Part shown: positions 1 to 9,554 of the stretch, piece by piece
How the letters are laid out: each line of letters opens with the position of its first letter
How positions within the stretch are numbered: position 1 is the stretch's first letter
Position numbers and translations under genes: made by a program
Notes under the pieces: model-generated
Database searches by the model: none
The model's input: the letters and a program-made list of their open reading frames with translations, nothing else
What the model was told of the DNA's origin: nothing
Assembly: GCF_037201965.1 (NCBI RefSeq)
Contig: NZ_CP147518.1
Location: forward strand, 4,457,001-4,521,000
Reading direction: 5' to 3'
Length of the DNA stretch: 64,000 bases
Source of the DNA: Spirosoma sp. SC4-14
GTDB lineage: Bacteria; Bacteroidota; Bacteroidia; Cytophagales; Spirosomataceae

Positions 1-328
1 AATCCCAGCCATTGCCAACCCACGACGGCACCTCATCGGGTTTGAGGCCGCTGTTGTTGTAGGTGAGCTGAATGGGCATCGACATCGTGTTATCGACGTC
101 GATGGTATGGATGGGCAGGCTATAGTTGAGCTGGCCCGAACTAAAATTGATGGGCACGTTGCCATAGCGCTCCATAGAAGCCACGTTGGGTGGCAATAGT
201 TTTAGCCGGTTTGTAGCAGTTTGGTAGCTGGCCATCAGGGGCGCACTACTACCATCCTGCCCCAGCGAAACCGTTGCCAGCAGCAGGCAACCCAGCAGGC
301 AACTCAGCCCAGATAAAGGTCGATTCAT
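1..328 (-). CDS. RHS/YD-repeat family protein, N-terminus only (cut by window edge)
   Basis: An open frame starts at an ATG at 328-326 and runs off the left edge (about 109 codons). It begins with a signal peptide (MNRPLSGLSCLLGCLLLATV, then a cleavage-like SLGQ). After it comes a conserved stretch with RYGNVPINFSSGQLNYSLPI and, further on, LTYNNSGLKPDEVPSWVGNG. That pattern (a glycine-rich start, beta-structured 'simple sugar-coat' segment and a VASWVGLGW-like end) is typical of the N-terminal domain of large Bacteroidota RHS/YD-repeat secreted proteins. It follows the lipoprotein gene on the same strand after about 250 bp. The function of the rest cannot be seen. Confidence 0.75.
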   Translation of the reverse strand, partial: MNRPLSGLSCLLGCLLLATVSLGQDGSSAPLMASYQTATNRLKLLPPNVASMERYGNVPINFSSGQLNYSLPIHTIDVDNTMSMPIQLTYNNSGLKPDEVPSWVGNGWD

Positions 329-580
329 AAAAGGTGGGGGTTATTTTGGGGAAATTGGGGAGATAGATTATTTATAAATACATCTATGAAGTTCTAGTGC
401 TTTAATCCCACAGGTTAATTTCTGCTCAAAAAGTATCACCATACTTGAATTTGAATGAACCTGACAACAAATTTACCTATTAGATCTGTATCTGATATGG
501 TCAAATATATCATAATGCTTCTGATAAATTAACTAGTATGCTACTATTAGACTATCAAGGAGTCAAGGTAATCAATTACT
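329..580. other. AT-rich intergenic region
   Basis: This gap lies between the lipoprotein stop and the start of the left-edge RHS-like gene. It is visibly AT-rich and probably carries the promoter of the left-edge gene. I see no hairpin terminator and no repeat that I can support. Confidence 0.4.
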
Positions 581-1276
581 CTAATCATCCTTAGTAAAAA
601 TCCCCACTTTATTAAGATTAACATCAGGTTGTCTTAACTGTTTTTTATCTAAAAATCTCCATTTGGAATGGTATGATTTTCCAATAGCATTTTTAATAAC
701 CGTATATGCCCCATTCTCTGGACAAAGGTCATACAACCCAATTATTCCCTTCTCGTGTGTAGCAAGTATAGATGTTAGGCAAGTATTGCGCCATTTTCTA
801 TAAAACTCAAATACGTACTCATGCAATTCGGGGTCATACATTTTCCTATTTAGAACCACAAAGTGGTCTGTATAATAATACAAGGTATCTCCTACATTTA
901 GGTTCCAATCCAACAATGGCTTTAAGGTAATATCACACCTATTAAATGAATTATAATTCACTTGAGACGCATTACTTATTATTTTATAGCTCTGCTTTAA
1001 ATATTCTTCTTCACAGTTTTTTGTCAAAAAAATTTCCATAAGTACACCTCCTTCTTCAACTAAATAGTTACTGGAAGAGAAAGCAGAGAAATTATTTGCT
1101 TTAGGAATATCAATTTGATATATCCTATGAGTGTTATACCTATAATCAGTCGGCTGTAGATGAAGGATATTATATTTACCAGCCAATTCAATATAGCTTG
1201 AATCTTTGTCTTCTCTACTACAACCAAACAACAACATAAACATAAAAACCACAAAAAAGTTATTCATTATTTTCAT
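581..1276 (-). CDS. hypothetical lipoprotein, candidate immunity partner of the RHS protein
   Basis: The 231-residue product starts MKIMNNFFVVFMFMLLFGCS, a type II signal peptide with lipobox LFGC, so it should be a lipid-anchored envelope protein. I recognise no domain in the mature part. Its ATG at 1276 (alternative ATG at 1267) lies inside the 3' end of the RHS gene, whose stop is at 1262-1260, so the two overlap by 8-17 bp and are probably translationally coupled. A small gene directly behind the variable C-terminus of an RHS protein is the usual place for an immunity gene. The role is inferred from position only; it could also be an unrelated lipoprotein. Base composition is more AT-rich than in the RHS core, as is the RHS C-terminal tip. 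Confidence 0.7.
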   Translation of the reverse strand: MKIMNNFFVVFMFMLLFGCSREDKDSSYIELAGKYNILHLQPTDYRYNTHRIYQIDIPKANNFSAFSSSNYLVEEGGVLMEIFLTKNCEEEYLKQSYKIISNASQVNYNSFNRCDITLKPLLDWNLNVGDTLYYYTDHFVVLNRKMYDPELHEYVFEFYRKWRNTCLTSILATHEKGIIGLYDLCPENGAYTVIKNAIGKSYHSKWRFLDKKQLRQPDVNLNKVGIFTKDD

Positions 1277-4200
1277 AAATTTTCAATTCTCTTGCTGCTT
1301 TCTCAATTCTCGATTTGTACATCCCTGCAGGAGAATTGTGCTTAATTTCTTGATACGCAGGAGATGTTTCACCCAAAGACTTGTCGTTATAATAAATTTG
1401 ATGCTCCTTTGCCTGAGAAGTATTATCGACACCATCTTTATCATCAATAGCATGAGCTTTTATTTCGTGGGAAATCGTCTCCGCTATTTCAAGAGCAAGC
1501 TTTTTGTTTTTACCTGCTGACTCAACCTTTTCCCCATTTAATCTAATTATAATTGCTTGTTTATTTTTAGCAATTGTCTCAAGTAAAACTTTTTTCAAAG
1601 ACATCTGAGGATTATCGGCACGAATATCTTGAAGCGTTATACCCTTATCAGCATTAGAGCCATTATAATTTGAATATAACTTTGAATCACCACTAGTTTC
1701 AGGCTGAAAAGTATTCATAGCAACATTTATGTAAATATCAGTCTTATTATTATCTGCTGCAAACTCCTTTGAAAGCTCATTAGAAATCCCACTTTGTTCT
1801 AATAATTTCATTGCATTATCAAGGCCAACATACTGTTTACGTTGGGCAACAAAATAGTGTATCCCCTCCAATCCATCTAATTCAATTTTACCAATAGGAT
1901 CATTTGATGCAAATTGATACGTTGTTAGATAAGGGAACTTCTCCGCTAATTTATCAACGGTAACGAATCGAGCAAGGGCGGGGTCATAATGCCGCCAGTT
2001 AAAATCAATCCACCCTAATGGCGCTTCATCCTCCTTCCCATTGTACTTAAACCGGTTAGCCGTCAGGTCGGGCACTTTGTTTAAGCCCGTCAGGTCAAGC
2101 CCAAACGGGTCGTAATGGTTTTCCTGCACCACCAGGGGTGTTTGCGCATCAGAGGGGCTGCTCTCGCTGGCCTTTTCGCCACAGCGGCAGGCCACCCGCA
2201 AGTTACCCAAATGGTCCTTCAATTGATACTCGTAGCGGTAATAACTGTTGGCGGCTGTGGCACTGCTGCCCGCCGTAATAGTCGTGCTGGCCCGGCCCGG
2301 TGGCAGCACGCGCCCTTCGGCCGAGGGGATAAACTCAAGCTGGTTGCCTGCATACACAAAGCCCGCTATGTAGTCGTAGGTTTTGCCATTGCCAAAGTCG
2401 GCTCTGAGTTTCTGGCCCGTGGCCGAGTAGGTATACGTCACCGCGCCCCCAGTGTAGGTCACCGTCTGGGGCAGGTTGAGGTAGTTATACGCAATACCCG
2501 TTGTTATGCCCTTGCCGGAGTCGGTCAGCAGGTTGCCGTTGGCGTCGTAGGTGTAGCTGGCCGTGCCGTCCTTAAAGAAAGCATTAGCCGTGCCGGGGTT
2601 GGTACCGGCATCCGCCACGCTGGCCAACTGGTTAGAAGCATCGTTGTTTTTGTAGGTATACGTCAGGTTATCGACAACGGTTCCCTTAAAACTGCGCGTC
2701 AGGGTTTTGATGTTGCCGTTATCGTCATAGCCGATCTGGCCATTGTCGCCACCACCCATAGCAAACAGCGTTCCCGACTGCCCCTGCTGGTTCAGCGTAC
2801 CGCTTTTGAGCCGGTTCAGGTTGTCGTAGGCAAAGCTGTAGGTATAGGGCTGGCTTTGGTCGATGTCATAAGGCGTGGTCATGTCGCCCTTGCGCTGCGC
2901 CGTCCGGTAGTCCCAGGCCGAAATGTTGCCCACGGGGTCGTAGGTCAGTTTCATACCAAAGAAATCCTTATCGGCAGGCAACGAGCCCGCGTTGAGGTTG
3001 GCCGGATCGTTAATTTTAGTCAGCCAGCCGCGCATCTGGTAAGTATAGTCGAGGTTCTGGATACCGCAGCCCAGCGTTTTGCGGGTGAGTTCGCCAATGC
3101 CATTGTAGGTATGGCGCGCCACCGGCTCCCAGTAGGCGCCCGTGCTGCCAATGGCACTTTGCAGATTATCGGAAACGCGCTGGCAAACCGCTTTCACCCG
3201 GCTTCCGGCATCGTAGCTGGTACGGGTTTCTACCGTTACAGTAGTTTGGCTGTTCGATGAGGTTAGCTTGCCTTCCAGCACCCGGCCCGTATAGTCGAGC
3301 TTGGACGACGATCGGTCGAGTCCTCCTTTATGGTTGTCGGCCACGGTCTGAATCACCCGGCCCAGGTCGTCGTAGTAAGTGCTGGTGGTAAGGTAGGTAC
3401 TGGTGCCCAACACCAGTGTTTTGGTACTGGTTGCCAAGCCTTTCTGGTTATCGACCTTGGCCACGCCGTAGGCATGAGTCGCATCGAAACTTTTGGCTTC
3501 GCTGCCGTAACTGTCGTAATAAGTCTGGGTCAGCGTGGTGCTGCCCTGCCGGGTGGCTGTCACCCGGTTCAGGTCATCGTAATCGGTGGTGATAACCGTC
3601 CCCTTCGCGTCGGTGGTGGTAATCAGTCGATCGCGCGTGTCGTAGGTCAGGGTTGTCGAGCCGGCTCCCGGCACTTTTTTGGTAACCATGCGGCCCCGTG
3701 TGTCGTAGTCGTAGGCAAACAGCAGATCGCCCGCAAACGGGTCGATGGTGCCGCTGATACTTCCACTGGCTTTGGGAGGCACTACGCAGCGCAGCCAGCC
3801 AAAATCGTCGTAGGCATACAACGTTTTCCGCCCCGACACATCCTTACCCACTACGCGGCCTTCCTTATCCTTATATTCGGTGGATTTGTTGCCGTTTTCG
3901 TCGGTGGTTTCAGTTACGTAAAGCTGCCCCGCACCGTAGGTTGATACGGTTATTTTTTTGGTCGAAAAATCGTAGGTCAGCAGTTTCAACTCACCTGCTG
4001 TATTGGTCCGGTAAGCCAGTTGTACGGGTGTGTTGCTACCGGGTGCTGTTTGTTTCAGCACCCGATTCAGGGGCGAAGCTTCATAAACGATGCTGGCATA
4101 GGCGTTCCCGGTTTTATCGGGCAAACCGGAATAGTAGCCACTAACGCTACCTGCCGCCGACGAGCGGAATGTCCCATTGTTGGTGGCTTCGGCATAGGGC

Positions 4201-7200
4201 AGGTATTTAGTGGTTTCGCGCCCAAAGGCATCATAAACAATGGGCGTGACCACATCGGAGACGGGTGTTGCCGTTGTTTTACCGCCTACGCCCACATTCA
4301 CTTTCTGACTGGGTCTGCCCAGGCCGTCGAAATAGGTAATACTCTGAACAACACTACTACCAGCGGCATCCAGATACACGCTCTCCTGTACGTAGTTCTG
4401 CGTACTACTGCCTCTGTTGCTGGCAGCAATGGGCGGGTTATCGGTATTCTGAACGGCAGGCAAGTCGCAATCCTGACAGGTGCAGGTAAACGATGTTGTT
4501 CCTATAACCGCCGATGTACTGGCTACGGCCGTACACCCACCCGGTGTAGTGACCACCACCGTGTAGGAACCGCTCATGGCCGTAGTGGCATTAGGCAGCG
4601 TTGGGTTCTGGTTGGTAGACGTAAAGCTATTCGGACCTTTCCAGCGGTAAGTAGCCCCGGTCAATCCCTGCCCACTTAGCGTCAGACTCAACGAACTCCC
4701 CACACTCACCTGTCCCGCTGGGCTATTGCTACTAGCCGATAACGACGAGGGGGGAGCGGATACGGTTAAAACTGTTGGGCTGGAATTACCTACCAAAGCA
4801 GGGTTCGAACTGACCACTCGAACACGATAACCATTGCCGGGTGCAATACTGGCGGGCAAGCTAACCGAAAGTGGACTGCTTCCCCCTGTCCCCAACACTG
4901 TAGGCGAGTTAAACCCGCCATTAGCATCCGAGAGTTGGACTGTAAAGGTATTGCCAGCCCCGAAGGTGCCAGTTGAAGAGAAAGGGACAGTAAAGGTTCC
5001 ACTTTGACAAACAGACGTAGCGGATAAGGATGCAGTTGTAATACCATTTACATACACCTCAATCCAGTTAGAAGCTGCTCCCTCCGGGCAAGCGGCCAAA
5101 GTGCTTATACACTTGGCCAGATAACGAACATTTTGGGTAACGATAGTTGTAAATGATACACTAGAGGCAATACTAGACGCCTGTCCTTCTTTATACCAAT
5201 TTAAACCTGTTGGACATCCATCGGCTCGTAAGCCAATGGTAGTACCATAGGCCACCGTCAGGGACGTGGTGTTGGCACTACCATCCTGCTTAGTCGTTGG
5301 AGTTGGATTGGCAATATGAACCGTGACGGTGTTGGATGCGGCACTGGTGGTGCAAGCGTTAACACACTTGGCCGTGTAAACCACATCTGCACTGGGAGTG
5401 GGTCGGAAGGGTAATCCCTGACCTGCCTGAACACCGTTGGCAAACCAGACTACCGTCCCCTCACAGTTGTCACCCCATAAACTCACCGAGTTCGAGCCAG
5501 CACACACCGTCAGGCTGGTGGCGCTCCCACCCTCCTGATGAATGCTGGGAGCTACCGTGTTGATCACATGAACCGTGACGGTGTTGGATGCGGCACTGGT
5601 GGTGCAAGCGTTAACACACTTGGCCGTGTAAACCACATCTGCACTGGGAGTGGGTCGGAAGGGTAATCCCTGACCTGCCTGAACACCGTTGGCAAACCAG
5701 ACTACCGTCCCCTCACAGTTGTCACCCCATAAACTCACCGAGTTCGAGCCAGCACACACCGTCAGGCTGGTGGCGCTCCCACCCTCCTGATGAATGCTGG
5801 GAGCTACCGTGTTGATCACATGAACCGTGACGGTGTTGGATGCGGCACTGGTGGTGCAAGCGTTAACACACTTGGCCGTGTAAACCACATCTGCACTGGG
5901 AGTGGGTCGGAAGGGTAATCCCTGACCTGCCTGAACACCGTTGGCAAACCAGACTACCGTCCCCTCACAGTTGTCACCCCATAAACTCACCGAGTTCGAG
6001 CCAGCACACACCGTCAGGCTGGTGGCGCTCCCACCCTCCTGATGAATGCTGGGAGCTACCGTGTTGATCACATGAACCGTGACGGTGTTGGATGCGGCAC
6101 TGGTGGTGCAAGCGTTAACACACTTGGCCGTGTAAACCACATCTGCACTGGGAGTGGGTCGGAAGGGTAATCCCTGACCTGCCTGAACACCGTTGGCAAA
6201 CCAGACTACCGTCCCCTCACAGTTGTCACCCCATAAACTCACCGAGTTCGAGCCAGCACACACCGTCAGGCTGGTGGCGCTCCCACCCTCCTGATGAATG
6301 CTGGGAGCTACCGTGTTGATCACATGAACCGTGACGGTGTTGGATGCGGCACTGGTGGTGCAAGCGTTAACACACTTGGCCGTGTAAACCACATCTGCAC
6401 TGGGAGTGGGTCGGAAGGGTAATCCCTGACCTGCCTGAACACCGTTGGCAAACCAGACTACCGTCCCCTCACAGTTGTCACCCCATAAACTCACCGAGTT
6501 CGAGCCAGCACACACCGTCAGGCTGGTGGCGCTCCCACCCTCCTGATGAATGCTGGGGATTGAAGGATTGCCATTTAGTATTGAAATTGCTGATTGGGTA
6601 GCATTTCCACATACTCCCTGACAATTTGCGGTATAGGTACCCACAACTCCAGTTGAACGAGGGTTATCATGCAGATTAACATTATCTGACCAAAAGACCG
6701 TACCGTTACAATTATTGACGGTTAATAGAGCTGTTTGCCCCTGACACAAGTTAGACGTATTTGTTGTAATAGAAATGGCATTCGTAGGAGAGTGTATATT
6801 AGCCGTAACAGCCGTCCGGCCCGACTCCCCACAGGTATTGGAACAACTCACAAAGTAGGTAACTGGACTGGTTAGAGTTGGTGTCGTATATGAAAAGGTA
6901 GAATTGAGGGAGTTCCCCCCCGTGTTGGTAGTATACCATCGGTATCCATTGGTACTACACCCACTGGCCGTTAAGGTAGCCGTATTGTTGGAGCAGATTG
7001 TGGCTCCATTTGTTGAGGTCGGAGCTGCGGGGAGGGGCGCCCCAGCACAAGGATCAGTTGGGGGAGTACTGACCGTAAATGTAACAATATCAGAAGAAGC
7101 GCCGACACAGGTCCCACTAATACACTTTGCATAAACCTGAAAACCATTTGGAATTCCAGAGAAAGTAAAGGTAAGTCCATCTGGCGAAAAATAATTGTTG

Positions 7201-8642
7201 TTATCCGCACGGTACCAGCGAGCCGATTGTCCAGCGCCACAGCCCGAAGCGGTCAGGGTTGAAGTAGGGCTAGCGGTAGTGAAATTCAGTGTACCACTAA
7301 TGGTTGGCTTGGGTAAGCTTACCCCAGCACAAGGATCAGTTGGACAATTTCCAGCAATAACTGCCGAATTGGAGCGCGGCCCTTCTATCCCCCTTACAAT
7401 GCAGCTTGCCTGATATGTATCTTCCTGAACTCCCCCATAAGCATCATACACATACGGGTTACCTGTCGAGGCCACGGTCCAGCTATAGGGCCCTGACGTA
7501 TAAAACTTTATAGTGTGCCCATTTGGACATCCTTGCACTGTCAATGGAGTATATTGTTTAGTACTTCCACATGCTGTTGAAGATCCAGAAGTTAGTATAA
7601 TTTGATTCCGATTAACAGTAATCACAAAATCCGATGAAGGAGAGCTTTCACCATCTGCACAAATACAGGTTGCATAGTACCGGTATTCTACTGTCTGAGT
7701 ACTCACTGCATTATGCGTAACATAGGTCGTAGACGCCCCACTAGATAGCAATGCTGCATTGGCCCCATCCCGTTTATACCATTTTATCGTTGCTCCGGCA
7801 GGACAGCCTTTAGCTAATAATGTCGAAATCGGATCATTTGTAGTTAGGTTCTCCACCACCCAGCTTACACTAGTAGTCGTCTGGTCTCCGGCCCAAACAA
7901 CGGTAGGGGCCGAACAACTCGCCATACGGGCCTTGCTTAAATCTATTCCAGTTTCTTGTGCTATGGAAGCTGAGTCTTTATTAGCAACGTCTACCTGTTG
8001 AATACAGAGTCTACCCTTCTCAACAAATAAACTCTGATCAACAGTTGGTACCGTTCCGCGCAGAAGCCTGAAACAGCTTGAAGAATTAGCAGAAGTTATG
8101 GTTCCCCGCCATGTGTAGGTGATTTGCCTATTACGGTCTGGGCTTAATGTTTCTCCAATCAGATCGTAATAGGTTCCTCCTGTTTGCTGGGCGCCTTCTG
8201 GCAAGAGTAGCTTGAGCCGAAACGATTTCTGTTCATCAAAGAAAAAGAGTTGGCTTGCTGCAATAGGTAATAACTCAGCCGTGATGGTCAGTTCAACCTC
8301 TTCACCCACGGCTACCTGTGTTTTGTTGGCCTGTAGGGTAAACCGAATTGGGTCGGGACCATTGGGCTTTTGAATGGGTAATGGCTTTGGTGGACGAGCA
8401 GTTGTAATGGCGGTGCCACTGCCTGGTTCTTCAACAGAAGAATGAGTCTGTACACTCTGCTCAGTCGACCAGGCATTGACATGCTGAAGTAATTTAACCG
8501 TCCGGTGAGGTAGCGGTTTAGGGTTATCTGAAACAGGTAATGGTTTCCCGAATGGCTTAGACGGATTATCGGCTAATGATGGGTTTGAAAAGGATACAAA
8601 TAGGCTAAAAATACTCCAAAACAGAAGTAAACAATGTTTCAT
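1260..8642 (-). CDS. giant secreted RHS-repeat protein with Ig-like repeats and variable C-terminus
   Basis: The product is 2460 residues from the ATG at 8642; a TTG six codons upstream is the alternative start. It opens with a signal peptide (KHCLLLFWSIFSLFVSF), then about 1300 residues of cysteine-containing Ig/PKD-like modules. Five of these are consecutive 84-residue copies that are essentially identical (see the repeat entry). A DUF6443-like segment follows (SITYFDGLGRPSQKV), then YD repeats (YDDLNRVT, YDANGNLLTD, YTYSATGQKL) and the RHS-associated core (YQLKDHLGNLRVACR; NHYDPFGLDL; FKYNGKEDE; DPALARFVTVD). After the core comes a C-terminal domain of roughly 210 residues beginning near GLEGIHYFVAQRK. 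It contains HEIKAHA about 60 residues from the end, a possible metal-binding HExxxH. RHS shells encapsulate a C-terminal effector and may be released by self-cleavage. Secretion, perhaps followed by contact-dependent killing, is inferred. Confidence 0.93.
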   Translation of the reverse strand: MKHCLLLFWSIFSLFVSFSNPSLADNPSKPFGKPLPVSDNPKPLPHRTVKLLQHVNAWSTEQSVQTHSSVEEPGSGTAITTARPPKPLPIQKPNGPDPIRFTLQANKTQVAVGEEVELTITAELLPIAASQLFFFDEQKSFRLKLLLPEGAQQTGGTYYDLIGETLSPDRNRQITYTWRGTITSANSSSCFRLLRGTVPTVDQSLFVEKGRLCIQQVDVANKDSASIAQETGIDLSKARMASCSAPTVVWAGDQTTTSVSWVVENLTTNDPISTLLAKGCPAGATIKWYKRDGANAALLSSGASTTYVTHNAVSTQTVEYRYYATCICADGESSPSSDFVITVNRNQIILTSGSSTACGSTKQYTPLTVQGCPNGHTIKFYTSGPYSWTVASTGNPYVYDAYGGVQEDTYQASCIVRGIEGPRSNSAVIAGNCPTDPCAGVSLPKPTISGTLNFTTASPTSTLTASGCGAGQSARWYRADNNNYFSPDGLTFTFSGIPNGFQVYAKCISGTCVGASSDIVTFTVSTPPTDPCAGAPLPAAPTSTNGATICSNNTATLTASGCSTNGYRWYTTNTGGNSLNSTFSYTTPTLTSPVTYFVSCSNTCGESGRTAVTANIHSPTNAISITTNTSNLCQGQTALLTVNNCNGTVFWSDNVNLHDNPRSTGVVGTYTANCQGVCGNATQSAISILNGNPSIPSIHQEGGSATSLTVCAGSNSVSLWGDNCEGTVVWFANGVQAGQGLPFRPTPSADVVYTAKCVNACTTSAASNTVTVHVINTVAPSIHQEGGSATSLTVCAGSNSVSLWGDNCEGTVVWFANGVQAGQGLPFRPTPSADVVYTAKCVNACTTSAASNTVTVHVINTVAPSIHQEGGSATSLTVCAGSNSVSLWGDNCEGTVVWFANGVQAGQGLPFRPTPSADVVYTAKCVNACTTSAASNTVTVHVINTVAPSIHQEGGSATSLTVCAGSNSVSLWGDNCEGTVVWFANGVQAGQGLPFRPTPSADVVYTAKCVNACTTSAASNTVTVHVINTVAPSIHQEGGSATSLTVCAGSNSVSLWGDNCEGTVVWFANGVQAGQGLPFRPTPSADVVYTAKCVNACTTSAASNTVTVHIANPTPTTKQDGSANTTSLTVAYGTTIGLRADGCPTGLNWYKEGQASSIASSVSFTTIVTQNVRYLAKCISTLAACPEGAASNWIEVYVNGITTASLSATSVCQSGTFTVPFSSTGTFGAGNTFTVQLSDANGGFNSPTVLGTGGSSPLSVSLPASIAPGNGYRVRVVSSNPALVGNSSPTVLTVSAPPSSLSASSNSPAGQVSVGSSLSLTLSGQGLTGATYRWKGPNSFTSTNQNPTLPNATTAMSGSYTVVVTTPGGCTAVASTSAVIGTTSFTCTCQDCDLPAVQNTDNPPIAASNRGSSTQNYVQESVYLDAAGSSVVQSITYFDGLGRPSQKVNVGVGGKTTATPVSDVVTPIVYDAFGRETTKYLPYAEATNNGTFRSSAAGSVSGYYSGLPDKTGNAYASIVYEASPLNRVLKQTAPGSNTPVQLAYRTNTAGELKLLTYDFSTKKITVSTYGAGQLYVTETTDENGNKSTEYKDKEGRVVGKDVSGRKTLYAYDDFGWLRCVVPPKASGSISGTIDPFAGDLLFAYDYDTRGRMVTKKVPGAGSTTLTYDTRDRLITTTDAKGTVITTDYDDLNRVTATRQGSTTLTQTYYDSYGSEAKSFDATHAYGVAKVDNQKGLATSTKTLVLGTSTYLTTSTYYDDLGRVIQTVADNHKGGLDRSSSKLDYTGRVLEGKLTSSNSQTTVTVETRTSYDAGSRVKAVCQRVSDNLQSAIGSTGAYWEPVARHTYNGIGELTRKTLGCGIQNLDYTYQMRGWLTKINDPANLNAGSLPADKDFFGMKLTYDPVGNISAWDYRTAQRKGDMTTPYDIDQSQPYTYSFAYDNLNRLKSGTLNQQGQSGTLFAMGGGDNGQIGYDDNGNIKTLTRSFKGTVVDNLTYTYKNNDASNQLASVADAGTNPGTANAFFKDGTASYTYDANGNLLTDSGKGITTGIAYNYLNLPQTVTYTGGAVTYTYSATGQKLRADFGNGKTYDYIAGFVYAGNQLEFIPSAEGRVLPPGRASTTITAGSSATAANSYYRYEYQLKDHLGNLRVACRCGEKASESSPSDAQTPLVVQENHYDPFGLDLTGLNKVPDLTANRFKYNGKEDEAPLGWIDFNWRHYDPALARFVTVDKLAEKFPYLTTYQFASNDPIGKIELDGLEGIHYFVAQRKQYVGLDNAMKLLEQSGISNELSKEFAADNNKTDIYINVAMNTFQPETSGDSKLYSNYNGSNADKGITLQDIRADNPQMSLKKVLLETIAKNKQAIIIRLNGEKVESAGKNKKLALEIAETISHEIKAHAIDDKDGVDNTSQAKEHQIYYNDKSLGETSPAYQEIKHNSPAGMYKSRIEKAARELKIYENNE
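5316..6557 (-). repeat. five tandem 252-bp coding repeats inside the RHS gene
   Basis: A 252-bp unit (84 codons) occurs five times with no difference I can find except at the outer edges. The marker ccgtgacggt recurs at 5321, 5573, 5825, 6077 and 6329, exactly 252 bp apart. Each unit encodes one Ig-like module with four cysteines (TVCAG, DNCEG, AKCVNACTT). DNA-level identity implies recent amplification or ongoing homogenisation, so copy number is probably variable. Confidence 0.97.
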
Positions 8643-9075
8643 ATAGGATAGGCTGAACAAGTTAACTGCGTTGTTCTGAGAGCATTACCAACTTTCTTAA
8701 AGAAACTTGCACTCAGGCAACAGAATTAATTTATATCAAAGCCTATGCCGTACGAACCAAATTAGAGCCAAAAATTAATTATTTGGATACTAATTTTAAC
8801 CCATATTGTAACCACAAGGATACAAATAATTCAAAACCAGACAGTTACATTTTAAAAGAATCATATTTTAAACTAAGGAAATAATTGATTAACCATGTAT
8901 AGTATTTACGTTAAAAAGAACAGATTAGCCTCTTATCAATAAGTGTGCCTTTTGTCGGTCAGCAGGTTGCTGTGGTATCTGAGCATCCCTTATCGAGTTA
9001 TTTAATGCTCTCCTAAGCTATTTCTAATGCTCCTCTAATCGGTCTACCTTGCGCGGGGCCGTACCTTTGTAGTCA

Positions 9076-9140
9076 AATTTAACATGTATTTTTAAGGTAG
9101 ATAATCGAAAACGCCGGCCCTTTTGGGACTGGCGTTTTTA
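9076..9140 (+). ncRNA. candidate short non-coding RNA
   Basis: A TACCTTTG box at 9062-9069 matches the Bacteroidota TAnnTTTG -7 element, and a G+C-rich hairpin followed by a T run lies 38 bp further on. Transcription from the box would give an RNA of about 65 nt ending in that terminator. The only ORF inside is ATG-TAT-TTT-TAA. The -33 element is unclear, so this may be only the 3' terminator of the minus-strand gene at 9174. Confidence 0.3.
9107..9139. terminator. bidirectional hairpin terminator
   Basis: AAAACGCC pairs with GGCGTTTT, with an inner CCC/GGG pairing around a TTTT loop, and T or A runs flank both sides. On the minus strand it lies 35 bp past the stop of the gene at 9174-9554. 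Confidence 0.7.
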
Positions 9141-9173
9141 GTGAAATTACTTAGCTATTCGATTGGCAGTTCA

Positions 9174-9554
9174 TCACGGCTTGGGCGGAAATGTAATCTG
9201 ACCCGCATCGCCAACGGGTTCAAACACCGATACTCGTATGCCCGCTGCTGATTCTCCTCCATTATTCCCGGCTTTTTGTCCTTTGGCCAGATAGTCGATA
9301 ACCTGCTCAGCATCGGTAAATACTGCCATTTCCAGAGGTTGCCGCTCCTTTAGCCAGCCAGGTTCTGCATCAGATGCGTTGCCATCTCCGGTTTGATCGA
9401 TCCATAAATCGAGTACCCTGAACTCAGGCGTACGGGCCATTACAGCCAGATACGTCGGTTTTTGCGGATTTCCACCCCGCTGCACGTTCAGAATGGTGTA
9501 TTGATTTCCTTCATTACCCATATTTTCGAACAACCAGTTCAATAGTGTTTCCAT
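9174..9554 (-). CDS. hypothetical protein, 126 aa
   Basis: The ATG at 9554 gives a soluble-looking, acidic 126-residue product with no signal peptide or membrane segment. The middle reads FRVLDLWIDQTGDGNASD, which resembles a small Ca-binding or adaptor loop but is too short to call. The C-terminus is short and proline-rich (ITFPPKP). I do not recognise the family. The gene stands alone, is followed by a good hairpin terminator, and has codon usage like its neighbours, so it is probably real. Confidence 0.6.
   Translation of the reverse strand: METLLNWLFENMGNEGNQYTILNVQRGGNPQKPTYLAVMARTPEFRVLDLWIDQTGDGNASDAEPGWLKERQPLEMAVFTDAEQVIDYLAKGQKAGNNGGESAAGIRVSVFEPVGDAGQITFPPKP

Larger units (their letters stand above)
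8643..9173. other. intergenic region upstream of the RHS gene
   Basis: This gap of about 530 bp is AT-rich from 8700 to 8950 and should hold the RHS promoter on the minus strand, although I could not fix its boxes. Its right part holds a promoter-like box and a strong hairpin, described separately as a possible small RNA. Confidence 0.5.

Noticed and set aside
2115..3260. 381-codon plus-strand ORF opposite the RHS gene
   Set aside because: Shadow of the biased codon use of the RHS repeats; no recognisable protein features.
5316..6557. CRISPR or non-coding satellite
   Set aside because: The 252-bp unit is in frame and encodes an Ig-like module; the reading frame is open through all five copies.
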